The notes under the pieces were generated by a model. The model saw only the letters and a list, made by a program, of their open reading frames with translations. It searched no databases and had not been told where the DNA came from. Below are positions 7,642 through 16,477 of a DNA stretch of 64,000 nucleotides, piece after piece. Each line of letters begins with the position of its first letter. The first letter of the stretch is position 1. This DNA comes from Ignavibacteria bacterium (GTDB taxonomy: Bacteria > Bacteroidota > Ignavibacteria > Kapaibacteriales > UBA4661), in NCBI GenBank assembly GCA_013298775.1, contig JAAFIV010000012.1:1-64000 (forward strand), read 5' to 3'. A program made the translations under genes and the position numbers.

Positions 7642-10011
7642 TTAAAACTCCTGCAACACAATCGTATTATAGTTCTGCACCGCAGCCGTGTCTCCGCGCT
7701 GAGGCGTGATTGTCCTGCCAGAAAAGATGATAGTGTATGCTCGCCGTGCGCCAAAATTGTAGCCTCGTAGAAGAACACTCACGGAATCTGCGGGGTTGTC
7801 AAAACGTCGGAAACGGAGGTCGTAGGTGCGAGCTGCCTCAAATGGGCTTGGGAAGCTGGCTTCGCCTAGTGCAATGGCTCGGTAGTTTACGGAGCCTGTG
7901 GAGGATAGCTTAAAATCGCCGCCATCAGGGGTTGGATCAACAAACATCCGCCCAAAATCTGATGACACATTCATGTAGCGAAACATTGGTTGGACATTGC
8001 GGTCGGTTGAAGCAGGACGACTCCAATCATTTCTAAAATTCTGCCAGCGCACATCATCTTTCATGCCTGTATCTACCAGCATTTTCAGCACACCGTCTGT
8101 CCCTTGCCAGAACACAAGTACACGCCGCTCGCCTGTTTTCACACCAAAACTCGCCATTTCACGCTCCAAATTGACCGTGTATGTACCTGCACGCAACACA
8201 CTCATTTGCGGGCGACCGTAAAAGAGCGTATTTCCATTGATATTCGACGGTGCAGTGTTTGTTGCGATATTCATCACAAATTCCTGTTGCGTCGCACGAG
8301 CATTCACAAACTGCACAAATGCTCCTTGTTCCATTGGCTGAGGTGCTATGGGCATAGCATTGACCGCATCTTCGAGGACATACATTTCTACGGCTCGTGT
8401 GTTGACATTGCGCACCAGAATCACGAAGTAAGACTTTCTCGCTGCAATTTCGGCAATTCCCGTGTGCAGCAAAATTTGCGGGTCGAGGCGCGGTGGAAGC
8501 GGCGCAGTAAAGACGAGAAGCGGAAGCGTTCCTGCTTTGACCGTCAGGCGTGGACTCATTGTTCCAAAGAGCATTGTTCCCGTTAAAAGCTGTTGCGGAG
8601 CTTGGTTGCTGAGACCGCGCTGCACCTGTACAGTGTCATCTAAAAAGCTCACAACCCGAATATACGCGCTGTCTGCACCAAGTGCGCTTGCGTTTACCAC
8701 TGGTGCTACAATCGTTTTCGCAGAATCATTTCTAGCGCGTTTGCCAACAAGCAGTGTGTAGCTCTGATTTGCTGCAAGCGAGGTGGTATCGGCTATGGAG
8801 CGCGTTCCTAAGCGGAGGCGCACAATATCGCGCCCCACCGAGCGGCAGGCTTCCAATTTCTCATAACCCGTCAGTTGAATTTGCGATTGCCCCGTTATGC
8901 TACTTGCGGGAAGAGTAAGCGAGCGTGATTGCGTCGTATCGCCAACGGTGAGACTATTTATCGCCACACCAGACGTATTCACAACGCGTACATTCGTCGC
9001 AATGGACGTACCCTCCAGAGGCGTTATCATGTCGCTACTTTGCTCATTGATTACCTTAAGGCTGATTTTACCTTGATATTTACCCTGTTGCTTGGGGTCG
9101 CGATAGACAAGCAGCGCGTAAGACTGCCCCGCACGAACATTGATTTGAAAACTTCCAGTGATAATGCTAACACTTTGCCCTGTTGTGGGGCTATTCCCAA
9201 TTCTTGTAACGAGCGAAACGGTAATACTTTCCGTCGCAGTTGGCGTTGCGCTTTGTAGATTTTGTTCCCGATACGTACTCACACCCAAATACTTCAAACT
9301 CGTGGCAATGGCATCACCACTGGGGCAGCCAAGTGCGAGGTCGAAGGTAGTGAGCGTGTCGGGAACACAATTCACCGCACGAATACGCACCGCGCCCGTG
9401 CTTTGAAAATTGTTGAAGGAAGCCAGCGCAAGCACGGTATCAACGGCGCGTTCGGGCTGTAAACTGGGTAAGAATACATCGGCTGCGCCTTTCGATGTCG
9501 TTGCAACAGTATCAAATTTTCCGCTTCCCGTGCCGAGACGCGAGGGAAGTGCAATCAAGGTATAGACAGTGTTTACGCCAGCAAAGCGTACGGGACCAGA
9601 AGTGTCTCGTTGTTCTGGATTGCTCATACTTAATGTCGTGAACACTAGCGCAGAATCATTCCTTGGGGCAATAGTATCGCCAGTGAATGTAGCAAAAGGG
9701 AGAATGGGAGGCATTTTGGGAAATTCTCCATCGGGCGAGCCAATCTGCATCCTGCGTGGCTGTCCGTCGTGCGCAAGATTGAGAAAGCGAATTTGAATGG
9801 TCGAATACGTAAGTGCGGTATTCAGAAGTCCAGGCGTGGCAGTTGGGAAACGGCATTCCGCACTCAGCAGCAAACACGCGATTGCGAGCATAGAAACGGC
9901 TTGCAAAGGTCGTGAAAACAACATGCGAGAGGAAAACAGGGCGGCAGGAAAAACACGGCTTGCGTACACACGACACCGTGCAACGCAAGCCTTCATCAAG
10001 TGTTGGAGCAT
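7642..10011 (-). CDS. Large secreted/surface protein with DUF4397-like repeats
   Basis: 789 aa. The N-terminus has a basic stretch and a hydrophobic signal (AVSMLAIACLLLSAEC), followed by beta-rich, Thr/Ser/Val-rich sequence to the end. Modules such as FRYMNVSSDFGRMFVD and QIRFLNLAHDGQ with AGTYTVNLER or AGTLPLLVF match the pattern of DUF4397 domains, which occur several times in surface proteins. No catalytic motif and no T9SS tail are seen. The start at 10011 overlaps the moxR stop (TAATG) and is preceded by GAGGTG, so translational coupling is likely. A second Met at 9924 sits closer to the signal sequence and is an alternative. The SAEC motif is not a good lipobox. Its role beside MoxR is unknown. 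Confidence 0.6.
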   Translation of the reverse strand: MLQHLMKACVARCRVYASRVFPAALFSSRMLFSRPLQAVSMLAIACLLLSAECRFPTATPGLLNTALTYSTIQIRFLNLAHDGQPRRMQIGSPDGEFPKMPPILPFATFTGDTIAPRNDSALVFTTLSMSNPEQRDTSGPVRFAGVNTVYTLIALPSRLGTGSGKFDTVATTSKGAADVFLPSLQPERAVDTVLALASFNNFQSTGAVRIRAVNCVPDTLTTFDLALGCPSGDAIATSLKYLGVSTYREQNLQSATPTATESITVSLVTRIGNSPTTGQSVSIITGSFQINVRAGQSYALLVYRDPKQQGKYQGKISLKVINEQSSDMITPLEGTSIATNVRVVNTSGVAINSLTVGDTTQSRSLTLPASSITGQSQIQLTGYEKLEACRSVGRDIVRLRLGTRSIADTTSLAANQSYTLLVGKRARNDSAKTIVAPVVNASALGADSAYIRVVSFLDDTVQVQRGLSNQAPQQLLTGTMLFGTMSPRLTVKAGTLPLLVFTAPLPPRLDPQILLHTGIAEIAARKSYFVILVRNVNTRAVEMYVLEDAVNAMPIAPQPMEQGAFVQFVNARATQQEFVMNIATNTAPSNINGNTLFYGRPQMSVLRAGTYTVNLEREMASFGVKTGERRVLVFWQGTDGVLKMLVDTGMKDDVRWQNFRNDWSRPASTDRNVQPMFRYMNVSSDFGRMFVDPTPDGGDFKLSSTGSVNYRAIALGEASFPSPFEAARTYDLRFRRFDNPADSVSVLLRGYNFGARRAYTIIFSGRTITPQRGDTAAVQNYNTIVLQEF

Positions 10012-10997
10012 TATGGCACCTCAACAACGTTCAAAATTTCGTTAATTATCATTTCGGTTGTCATATTTTCTGCTTCCGCCTCGTAGGTAAGCCCTACGCG
10101 GTGGCGCAGCACGTCGTGGCAGATAGAGCGCACATCTTCGGGAATAACATAGCCCCGATGCCGTATGAACGCAAACGCCTTCGCAGCACTCGCCAGCGAA
10201 ATCGTCGCACGCGGCGAACCACCGTAGCTGATGAGATTTGCCAGCTTGCCGAGCTTGAAATCTTGCGGCTTGCGCGTCGCTGCGACAATATCCAAAATGT
10301 ACTGTTCAATTTTTTCATCCATATACACGTCCGCAACGACTTTTCGCGCTTTCAAAATATCTTCCGGCTTCACGACTTTGTTAATCACCGCAACCTCTTT
10401 CGCTAGATTTTGCCGCATGATGAGGCGTTCGTCTTCGCGCGTCGGGTAGGTGATAAGTGCTTTCAGCATGAAGCGGTCCACCTGCGCCTCAGGAAGCGGG
10501 TAGGTGCCTTCTTGCTCAATCGGATTCTGCGTTGCCAGCACCAAAAATGGCTCTTCGAGCTTGAAGGTCTCGTCGCCAATCGTTACTTGGCGTTCCTGCA
10601 TTGCTTCCAGAAGTGCGCTCTGTACCTTCGCTGGAGCGCGGTTGATTTCGTCCGCCAAAATGAAATTGGCAAAAATTGGTCCTTGCCGCACCGAAAACGC
10701 GCTTTTGGCGGGATTGTAAATCATTGTGCCAACAAGGTCGGCGGGAAGCAAATCGGGCGTAAACTGAATACGGCTGAACTTCGCATCAATAGCCGTTGCC
10801 AGCGTTTTGATAGCGAGTGTTTTTGCCAATCCCGGAACGCCTTCCAAAAGAATATGCCCGTTGGCGAGCATGGCTATCAGGAGGCGTTCAACCATGTATT
10901 TTTGCCCAACGATACTTTTGCCAATTTCGGTCGTAAGAATTTCAATAAACGCGCTTTCACGCTGGATGCGCTCGTTGAGTTCGCGGATGTCAGTCAT
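10011..10997 (-). CDS. MoxR-family AAA+ ATPase
   Basis: 328 aa. Walker A is GVPGLAKT (about residues 54-61) and Walker B is ILADEINRAP. The family block LLEAMQERQVTIG, sensor-1 ATQNPIEQEGTYPLPEAQ and the sensor-2/lid region SYGGSPRATISLASAAKAF all match MoxR. These ATPases act as chaperones that mature metal-dependent or envelope complexes, usually together with DUF58 and VWA proteins. No DUF58 gene is adjacent, and the nearest VWA gene lies 33 kb away. Instead the stop overlaps the start of a DUF4397-like gene, an unusual partner. The start is ATG 10997. Confidence 0.93.
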   Translation of the reverse strand: MTDIRELNERIQRESAFIEILTTEIGKSIVGQKYMVERLLIAMLANGHILLEGVPGLAKTLAIKTLATAIDAKFSRIQFTPDLLPADLVGTMIYNPAKSAFSVRQGPIFANFILADEINRAPAKVQSALLEAMQERQVTIGDETFKLEEPFLVLATQNPIEQEGTYPLPEAQVDRFMLKALITYPTREDERLIMRQNLAKEVAVINKVVKPEDILKARKVVADVYMDEKIEQYILDIVAATRKPQDFKLGKLANLISYGGSPRATISLASAAKAFAFIRHRGYVIPEDVRSICHDVLRHRVGLTYEAEAENMTTEMIINEILNVVEVP

Positions 10998-11000
10998 TTT

Positions 11001-11037
11001 TTTTGAGTGTTGAGTGATAAGTTTTGAGTGTTGAGTG
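11001..11037. repeat. Two direct copies of TTTTGAGTGTTGAGTG upstream of moxR
   Basis: The 16-base unit lies at 11001-11016 and again at 11022-11037, just before the moxR start. It is probably a simple replication-slippage repeat in the leader; no regulatory role is evident. Confidence 0.7.
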
Positions 11038-11054
11038 CTTATTTTACGCGCTTT

Positions 11055-11264
11055 CTAGTTGCGCCATGCTTGCATTTCCTTACGCATTTCTTCCTGAGAA
11101 TACGTGCGCCCTGTAGCCACGTCGCGCCGTCCTTGTTCAATTTTTTGCAGTACATACACTTCGTGCATGATTTCTTCAAACGTTGCTGAATCATTCATGC
11201 GGGTAATTGCCGCCAATGCCGCATTTTTCGGTGCGTCGGAAGGAATATAAGCAGAGGAGTTCAT
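11055..11264 (-). CDS. Small antitoxin-like protein without a partner
   Basis: 69 aa. The C-terminal half (EGIMHEVY-like core FEEIMHEVYVLQKIEQGRRD, then the TYSQEEMRKEMQAWRN end) resembles small antitoxins of RelE/ParE-type systems. In these a helix ending in a Tyr/Ser-xx-Glu-Glu segment binds the toxin. A toxin gene would normally follow directly, but only 57 bases separate this stop from the moxR start. It is therefore either an orphan antitoxin or the remains of a module. The assignment is by resemblance only. Confidence 0.5.
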   Translation of the reverse strand: MNSSAYIPSDAPKNAALAAITRMNDSATFEEIMHEVYVLQKIEQGRRDVATGRTYSQEEMRKEMQAWRN

Positions 11265-11296
11265 AAATACATTTTTTAGTTGAACTTTTTCGTGTC

Positions 11297-11331
11297 TGTG
11301 AGGCTCTCAATTCTTATTGAGGGTCTCACTG
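11297..11331. repeat. Repeat family D, short copy 2
   Basis: It reads GTGAGGCTCTCAATTCTTAT followed by TGAGGGTCTCAC, one arm-length of the family D palindrome and itself nearly self-complementary. It lies just downstream of the GT2 gene on the minus strand and could act as its transcript end. Confidence 0.75.
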
Positions 11332-11351
11332 CATCGCCGAAACGCCAGTAT

Positions 11352-12512
11352 TTACGTGCGCTTCAGCAAATGTGCCGTCAAAATATTTGCCGTTAAAAGA
11401 AGTCCATTCGAGGCAAACGCAATTACGAGAAGCGTTTGTTTTTCAAGGGAAAGATTCGCAAAACCGCCCAAACCCCAGCGAACAACAATCCCTGCCAGCA
11501 AGAGCAAACTCGCCGAGCCAACCCAGAACGATTGCCAAAACAGCGTATCTTCTTGCATTTCCACAAAACGCTTGTACAGACGCACCGTCGAGCCTTGCTT
11601 TGCGGCAATAAACATCCCGATTGACCACAGCGTTAAGCCCAAAATACTGCCCAAAAGCGCGAACATCATCGAATGCAAACCAAAGACGGAAGCCCCGCCA
11701 ATACTCACTTGTCCTAATGCAGTCGCAAGCCCCAGCACAAGCCAACTTGCGCACCAAAGCAGCGTTCCTGCGGTGGAGAAAAACTCTGGCGATTCGAGTA
11801 AAATTTGCAACAAATGGCGCATTCCGTCGCGCCAGGTGCGTAAGTGCGGGATGCGTCCGGGCTTGTCGGGCGAGAGCGAGGCGGGAACTTCACTCAGTTT
11901 TGCGCCAGATTTCATCGCCTTTACGAGCATTTCCGACGCAAATTCCATTCCTGTTCCTTTCACGTTCCACGAAATGAAACTTGCTTTTTTGAAGGCGCGA
12001 AAACCAGAATTGCAATCACTCAAACGATACGAACCGTCTGAGTAGAGCGCGTTGATGATGAAGCTGAGAACTGGCGTTCCCACGTAGCGATGCAGAAACG
12101 GCATTGCGCCGTCGTGAATCGTGCCTTGCAAGCGCGACCCCAGCACCATATCATAATTTCCCTCGTCGAGCTTGTGCAAGAGCGCGGGAGCTTCCAAGAA
12201 ATCGTAGGTATCATCGGCATCGGCGAAGATAACGACTTCGTTTTCTGCACCGCGAATACCGCACTGCAAGGCAGCTCCATAGCCACGCTGCGGGCAATGA
12301 ATCACCCGTGCGCCAAAGGATTCCGCGACTTTGACAGAGTTATCCGTGCTGCCATTGTCGGAAACAATCACTTCCACAGCGCGGTCAGTAATGATGCTGT
12401 CTTTGAGGGATTTGAGTTTTGTTAAAACAAACGGCAATACCTTTTCTTCGTTCAAACAAGGGACAACGAAAGAAACCGAGTGTTTATGCGTAGTTGAAGG
12501 TGTTTGAGCCAC
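11352..12512 (-). CDS. Membrane-associated GT2 glycosyltransferase (dolichyl/undecaprenyl-phosphate sugar synthase-like)
   Basis: 386 aa from a GTG start. The GT-A domain begins VSFVVPCLNEEKVLPFVLTK, continues with VIVSDNGSTDNS and the DxD-type motif FADADDTYD, and has the acceptor loop GSRLQG and DCNSGFRAF. The C-terminal third holds about four membrane segments (AGTLLWCASWLVLGLATAL, SMMFALLGSILGLTLWSI and two more). This layout fits enzymes that load a sugar onto a polyprenyl phosphate at the inner membrane. The upstream gene, only four bases away, is a polytopic membrane protein that could use such a lipid-linked sugar. The sugar is not identifiable. Confidence 0.85.
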   Translation of the reverse strand: MAQTPSTTHKHSVSFVVPCLNEEKVLPFVLTKLKSLKDSIITDRAVEVIVSDNGSTDNSVKVAESFGARVIHCPQRGYGAALQCGIRGAENEVVIFADADDTYDFLEAPALLHKLDEGNYDMVLGSRLQGTIHDGAMPFLHRYVGTPVLSFIINALYSDGSYRLSDCNSGFRAFKKASFISWNVKGTGMEFASEMLVKAMKSGAKLSEVPASLSPDKPGRIPHLRTWRDGMRHLLQILLESPEFFSTAGTLLWCASWLVLGLATALGQVSIGGASVFGLHSMMFALLGSILGLTLWSIGMFIAAKQGSTVRLYKRFVEMQEDTLFWQSFWVGSASLLLLAGIVVRWGLGGFANLSLEKQTLLVIAFASNGLLLTANILTAHLLKRT

Positions 12513-12516
12513 AGTA

Positions 12517-13803
12517 TTATGAAAGTTTCGGAGAATGTATTTTCAATTCTTTGCGCACAAAAAGAAACGTGAGCAGTCCTGCAAAAATAGCAAGAATACA
12601 GTATATCACCGCAAAATACGATGAATTATCTGACGTTGGGTCGCCAAAGCGTGTGGTCATATGGTGGAAGGAGCTTGAAAAAGTAACGCTCATAAACCAA
12701 ATTATCAAACTGCCCGCAATGCCCGCAAACGAGTTGTAGTGCCGCATTGCAATCGCCAAGGCACACAACATTGCGGGAAAAGCGTGTGAAACGTAGCGCG
12801 TTACGCCCGACATGAACAAGGTCGGTCCGCCCAAAAAAGCAAAGCTGTACAAGGCAGCCACAAAAAGCAGCGCGAACCAGAAATCACGTGGCATTTGAGC
12901 AAAAAACTTGCGCACGGAAAGCCCATTGACACGCTGCGCAAAGGCGATTCCAAGCAGCATAAAGACGGGGAAAAGCAGCGCAATGACCGTGCGCAAACCA
13001 TATTCCGCAAAAGTCTTGAACTTCCCTGCAAAATTTCCGTCGCTTGGCGCAATAGCCCAGCGAATCAGCCCCGTGAGCGCGTCGCCTTCCATGCCTTGTA
13101 CGCTGAAGCTCGCAATGACGCGCCCAATCACGATGTAGAGCGCAATCATGCTTGCGGCGGCTATCGCAAATTGTCCTAAACGCTTGCCAAGCGAGAGACT
13201 GCGCCACTTCTCGCCCCAGAGCATCCATGCTGCCAGCGCGGGCAAATACACCAGCGCGTTTTGCCGTCCCGCAATAGCAATGATGCTGCCTGCGAGAATT
13301 ATCACAAAACCCCGACGTTCTGCACCACGCACCAAACCTAAGAGCGTGAGCGCAAAACCCGCCACAAACACAATATCATTCACCATCGCAGGAACGGTGA
13401 GATAATAACGAAAGGTGTACGGATTCAGAATCAGCAAGCCCATGAGCGGGATAAACTGCATATCGTTCAAACCAAGCTCTGCAAAGGTTTGATAACACGC
13501 TACAACGACAATTCCACAAAAAAGCATTGTAAAAACAAGAAACATCCAATGCTCTGAAACCCCGATTCCATGCGCGGTTACGCCCACCAAGTACGGCACA
13601 ATAAATCGCGCAGAATGATTCGTCGGCAGCATTGTTTCTGGCGTTGTCAGCACGGGCAGTGCTGGTGCGGCTTTGGCAATGGTCATGTAGCTGTGCGTGT
13701 CGGCGGCTTTCAGAATCGTGATGCCGTCTTCGTAAGACAGCCAGCGATTTGAGCTGAGAAGCATGAAGCAAAAAACAAGCGTAGCAATAAGGCGAAGGTT
13801 CAT
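12517..13803 (-). CDS. Polytopic membrane protein, possible GT-C-type glycosyltransferase
   Basis: 428 aa with about ten hydrophobic segments, for example LIATLVFCFMLLSS, GFALTLLGLVRG and FAIAAASMIALYIVIGRVIA. An N-terminal loop (EDGITILKAADTHSYMTIAK) contains Asp residues and precedes a conserved-looking TNHSARFIVPYLVG stretch. The general look is that of GT-C or O-antigen-type membrane enzymes, but I see no diagnostic motif. The start is ATG 13803 (MNLRLIATL). The frame is open to 13884, but the added residues are polar and lie before the natural signal anchor. It is almost certainly in an operon with the GT2 gene (four-base gap). Confidence 0.6.
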   Translation of the reverse strand: MNLRLIATLVFCFMLLSSNRWLSYEDGITILKAADTHSYMTIAKAAPALPVLTTPETMLPTNHSARFIVPYLVGVTAHGIGVSEHWMFLVFTMLFCGIVVVACYQTFAELGLNDMQFIPLMGLLILNPYTFRYYLTVPAMVNDIVFVAGFALTLLGLVRGAERRGFVIILAGSIIAIAGRQNALVYLPALAAWMLWGEKWRSLSLGKRLGQFAIAAASMIALYIVIGRVIASFSVQGMEGDALTGLIRWAIAPSDGNFAGKFKTFAEYGLRTVIALLFPVFMLLGIAFAQRVNGLSVRKFFAQMPRDFWFALLFVAALYSFAFLGGPTLFMSGVTRYVSHAFPAMLCALAIAMRHYNSFAGIAGSLIIWFMSVTFSSSFHHMTTRFGDPTSDNSSYFAVIYCILAIFAGLLTFLFVRKELKIHSPKLS

Positions 13804-13940
13804 AGAGATTGAATTCAAGGAGTGAGATTTTATGCGGTGTTTGTAGAAGATATTTGGTAATTGCATATTCGCAAAATCAAGCATTTGCTAAAACAAAGGG
13901 TTGAACTCAATGTTCTCAGCATCAATATCACATTTGGCAA

Positions 13941-14525
13941 TCAAAACTTGTAATACGGCGCAATCATAAAATACACAATCACGCCCGTTGCCGTAACGTA
14001 AATCCAGATAGGAAGCGTGATACGGGCTATTTTACGGTGCTTGGCAAATTCTCCCCGCCACGAGCGTGTAATGGTAAACAGTGCCAAAGGCAGGATAGCT
14101 GCTGCAAGCACAATGTGCGTAAGCAAAATCGTAAAATAGATGGGACGAATAATTCCCTCGCCGCCAAACTTCGTTGCCGCAGCTTGCGAATGATACACCA
14201 CATACGACACGAGAAAAATGCTCGAAAGCAGAAAACACGCCAGCATCAGGGTTTTGTGAAGCTGATATTTTTTCTGACGCACCGCCACATAGCCCGCAAT
14301 GAGCAGCAGCGTGCAAGAGCCATTCAAAAAAGCGTGAAAGCGTGGTAAATACGAGACATTGATACCGCCACTACTGAGTGCGAGGGCTTGCGGAAAATAA
14401 ATCAGAAACGCCACCGCAAGGCAAATCACAATCGAAACAGCATAGATAATTCGCGCAAGCGATTTCTCACTCATTTCCCGAAGGAAACCTGCTTGCTGGC
14501 TTTGTAAACCATCATAGTTACTCAT
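13941..14525 (-). CDS. DUF420-family membrane protein
   Basis: 194 aa with five membrane segments. The family-typical motifs are present: PRFHAFLNGSCTLLLIAGY, KYQLHKTLMLACFLLSSIFL, SYVVYH and TILLTHIVLAAAILPLAL. They are followed by HRKIARITLPIWIYVTATGV. DUF420 proteins (CtaM in some Gram-positives) are linked to heme-copper oxidase maturation. The conserved His residues in each of these motifs support the call. It precedes the GT operon on the same strand with a gap of about 140 bases. No oxidase genes are adjacent, although the Alternative Complex III genes lie in the same window. Confidence 0.82.
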   Translation of the reverse strand: MSNYDGLQSQQAGFLREMSEKSLARIIYAVSIVICLAVAFLIYFPQALALSSGGINVSYLPRFHAFLNGSCTLLLIAGYVAVRQKKYQLHKTLMLACFLLSSIFLVSYVVYHSQAAATKFGGEGIIRPIYFTILLTHIVLAAAILPLALFTITRSWRGEFAKHRKIARITLPIWIYVTATGVIVYFMIAPYYKF

Positions 14526-14692
14526 AACGGCAAAGAAAATTGTAGAAGTAGGATAAAAGAGGTGAATTCCAATTGCAATATATTTGAAGATTCGCCAGAA
14601 AACAACACTGCCGAAGCAAGTACGAAGACTTGTTCCGGCAGTGTGAAGAGACGTTCATATTGCGTTCTTGTTGCAGAGGCGCATTGTTACTG

Positions 14693-14728
14693 TCTTTTAT
14701 CGTATCTTTTATCGTATCTTTTATCGTA
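14693..14728. repeat. 12-base tandem repeat carrying three in-frame stop codons at the permease 3' end
   Basis: On the minus strand the unit is ATACGATAAAAG, three times without mismatch. The first TAA (14721-14723) is the permease stop. The next two (14709-14711 and 14697-14699) are in the same frame, 12 bases apart. See the matching case at plsC. Confidence 0.9.
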
Positions 14729-16211
14729 TTTTTTGCTGTACTTTGCTGTGCTTCGCGCCATAGAGGAAATACACTGCAATACCAAGTACCATCCAGCCTG
14801 CAAGCAACATCCATGCGAAGCTGTTTACGAACGCCATACAACCCAAACATGCAACAATGCCAGCCGCCGGAATATATGGTGAAGCTGGTGTTTTGAAAGG
14901 ACGTTCTGTTTTCGGATTGGTGCGACGCAAGATAATTACTGCCAAGCACACCATCGCAAAAGCAAGCAATGTTCCCAAGGAAACAAGTTTCGACAAAATG
15001 CCAATCGGGAAAACTGCCGCCAAAAGCATTGCTACGCCACCGGTGATAATCGTAGAAATATACGGCGTTTTGAATTTTGGATGTATTTTCGAGAATGCGG
15101 GCGGCAACAAACCGTCATTCGCCATCGTGTAGAAAATACGCGGCTGTCCGAGCAACATCACCAAAATTACCGAACTCAAGCCAGCAATTGCGCCGAGTTT
15201 GATAAACGGCGACAACCACGTCAAGCCAGTTGCGTCAATACCAACCGCAATCGGGTCGGGGACTGCCAGTTTCGGATATGGTACAATGCCCGTCAGCACA
15301 AGCCCCACAGCGATATAGAGAATCGTACACACGACGAGCGACCCCAAAATACCGATTGGCAAATCACGCTGCGGGTTCTTTGCTTCTTGCGCTGCCGTCG
15401 AGACGGCATCAAAGCCAATGTAGGCAAAGAAAATCACCGCCGCACCGCGAAATATACCCGAATACCCAAAATGCCCAAAATCGCTCGACGTAATAAACGC
15501 CCACAAACCATTATCCAACGTGCCTTTGTTTTCGGGGATGAATGGCACCCAGTTTCCAGTGTTTACATAGGAAACACCTGCCGCCAAAAACATGAGAATC
15601 ACGGTTGTTTTGATAGCAACAATGATGTTATTGAACCGTGCTGATTCCTGCACACCCACCACCAAAATCGTCGTTACCACAGCAACAATAAATACTGCTG
15701 GCAAGTTAATAAGCGCACCCGTAGCATGGAAACCGAGCGCATCGTCATACGCAATCGGCGCACTCGTGAGTATTGGCGGAATAGTAACGCCAAGTCCTTT
15801 CAAAAAGCTCACGATATACCCCGACCACCCAACTGAAACAGTAGAAGCCGCAAAAAGATATTCAATAATCAAATCCCAACCGATAATCCATGCAAAAAAT
15901 TCACCCAGCGTCGCGTAGGAATACGTGTACACGCTCCCCGCAATGGGAATCATCGAAGCAAGCTCGGCATAGCACAAACCCGCACACGCACAGGCAAATG
16001 CCGCCACCACAAAAGAAAGCGTAATAGCGGGACCAGCATACTGCGATGCAACTTCGCCCGTCAAAACAAAGATACCCGCGCCGATAATTGCGCCAATACC
16101 CAGAAGAATGAGGTTTACCGCCCCCAAACTCCGTTTCAAGCCGCCTTCATGCGTATTTTGGGCTTGCCCGATAAGTTCATCAAGATTTTTTTTAGCGGTA
16201 AGATTTGCCAT
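14721..16211 (-). CDS. APC-superfamily amino acid permease (cationic amino acid transporter-like)
   Basis: 496 aa with 12 predicted membrane helices. The first carries the APC signature LILLGIGAIIGAGIFVLTG, and a later loop has FFAYIGFDAVSTAAQEAKNP, typical of the CAT/YfnA group. It is an inner-membrane secondary transporter that imports amino acids, probably by cation or proton symport. The start is ATG 16211, preceded on the minus strand by GAGAGGAGACCTGTTT, a strong ribosome-binding site. The frame is open further upstream to 16418, but that part is leader sequence with a tandem repeat. The 3' end lies in a stop-codon tandem repeat. Confidence 0.92.
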   Translation of the reverse strand: MANLTAKKNLDELIGQAQNTHEGGLKRSLGAVNLILLGIGAIIGAGIFVLTGEVASQYAGPAITLSFVVAAFACACAGLCYAELASMIPIAGSVYTYSYATLGEFFAWIIGWDLIIEYLFAASTVSVGWSGYIVSFLKGLGVTIPPILTSAPIAYDDALGFHATGALINLPAVFIVAVVTTILVVGVQESARFNNIIVAIKTTVILMFLAAGVSYVNTGNWVPFIPENKGTLDNGLWAFITSSDFGHFGYSGIFRGAAVIFFAYIGFDAVSTAAQEAKNPQRDLPIGILGSLVVCTILYIAVGLVLTGIVPYPKLAVPDPIAVGIDATGLTWLSPFIKLGAIAGLSSVILVMLLGQPRIFYTMANDGLLPPAFSKIHPKFKTPYISTIITGGVAMLLAAVFPIGILSKLVSLGTLLAFAMVCLAVIILRRTNPKTERPFKTPASPYIPAAGIVACLGCMAFVNSFAWMLLAGWMVLGIAVYFLYGAKHSKVQQKIR

Positions 16212-16239
16212 AAACAGGTCTCCTCTCTGAAAGAGATGA

Positions 16240-16269
16240 AATGAAAGAATAGGTAATGAAAGAATAGGT
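16240..16269. repeat. 15-base tandem repeat in the permease leader
   Basis: The unit AATGAAAGAATAGGT occurs twice in direct succession, about 30 bases upstream of the permease start. It is likely a slippage product; no function is inferred. Confidence 0.75.
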
Positions 16270-16399
16270 AATGGAATTGCGATGATACGAATAATAAGCT
16301 GAACACAACACAGAATAGGAAGATACAGCATTTTTCCGCCGAGTGCAAGATGAAAACATGAAGTTTGCACTTTGGAGAAAAATTTGTCCGGATACCAAC

Positions 16400-16435
16400 A
16401 AAAAAACTGCTCTCGCACGAAAGCGAAAGCAGTTT
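16400..16435 (-). terminator. Rho-independent terminator after the porin gene
   Basis: Read on the minus strand, AAACTGCTTTCGC pairs with GCGAGAGCAGTTT around a short loop and is followed by a T run. It lies 43 bases beyond the porin stop. Confidence 0.75.
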
Positions 16436-16477
16436 ACAAAAAAGAAACAATATCCCAAAGGAAGGTTCACGTCGAAA

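Noticed and set aside
9924-10011. Lipoprotein status of the DUF4397-like protein
   Set aside because: The Cys after the hydrophobic segment is preceded by Ala-Glu, which does not fit a lipobox.
14518-14949. Minus-strand frame with KDTIKDTIKD repeats
   Set aside because: It reads the 12-base permease-end repeat in another frame and overlaps the permease gene; it has no start context.
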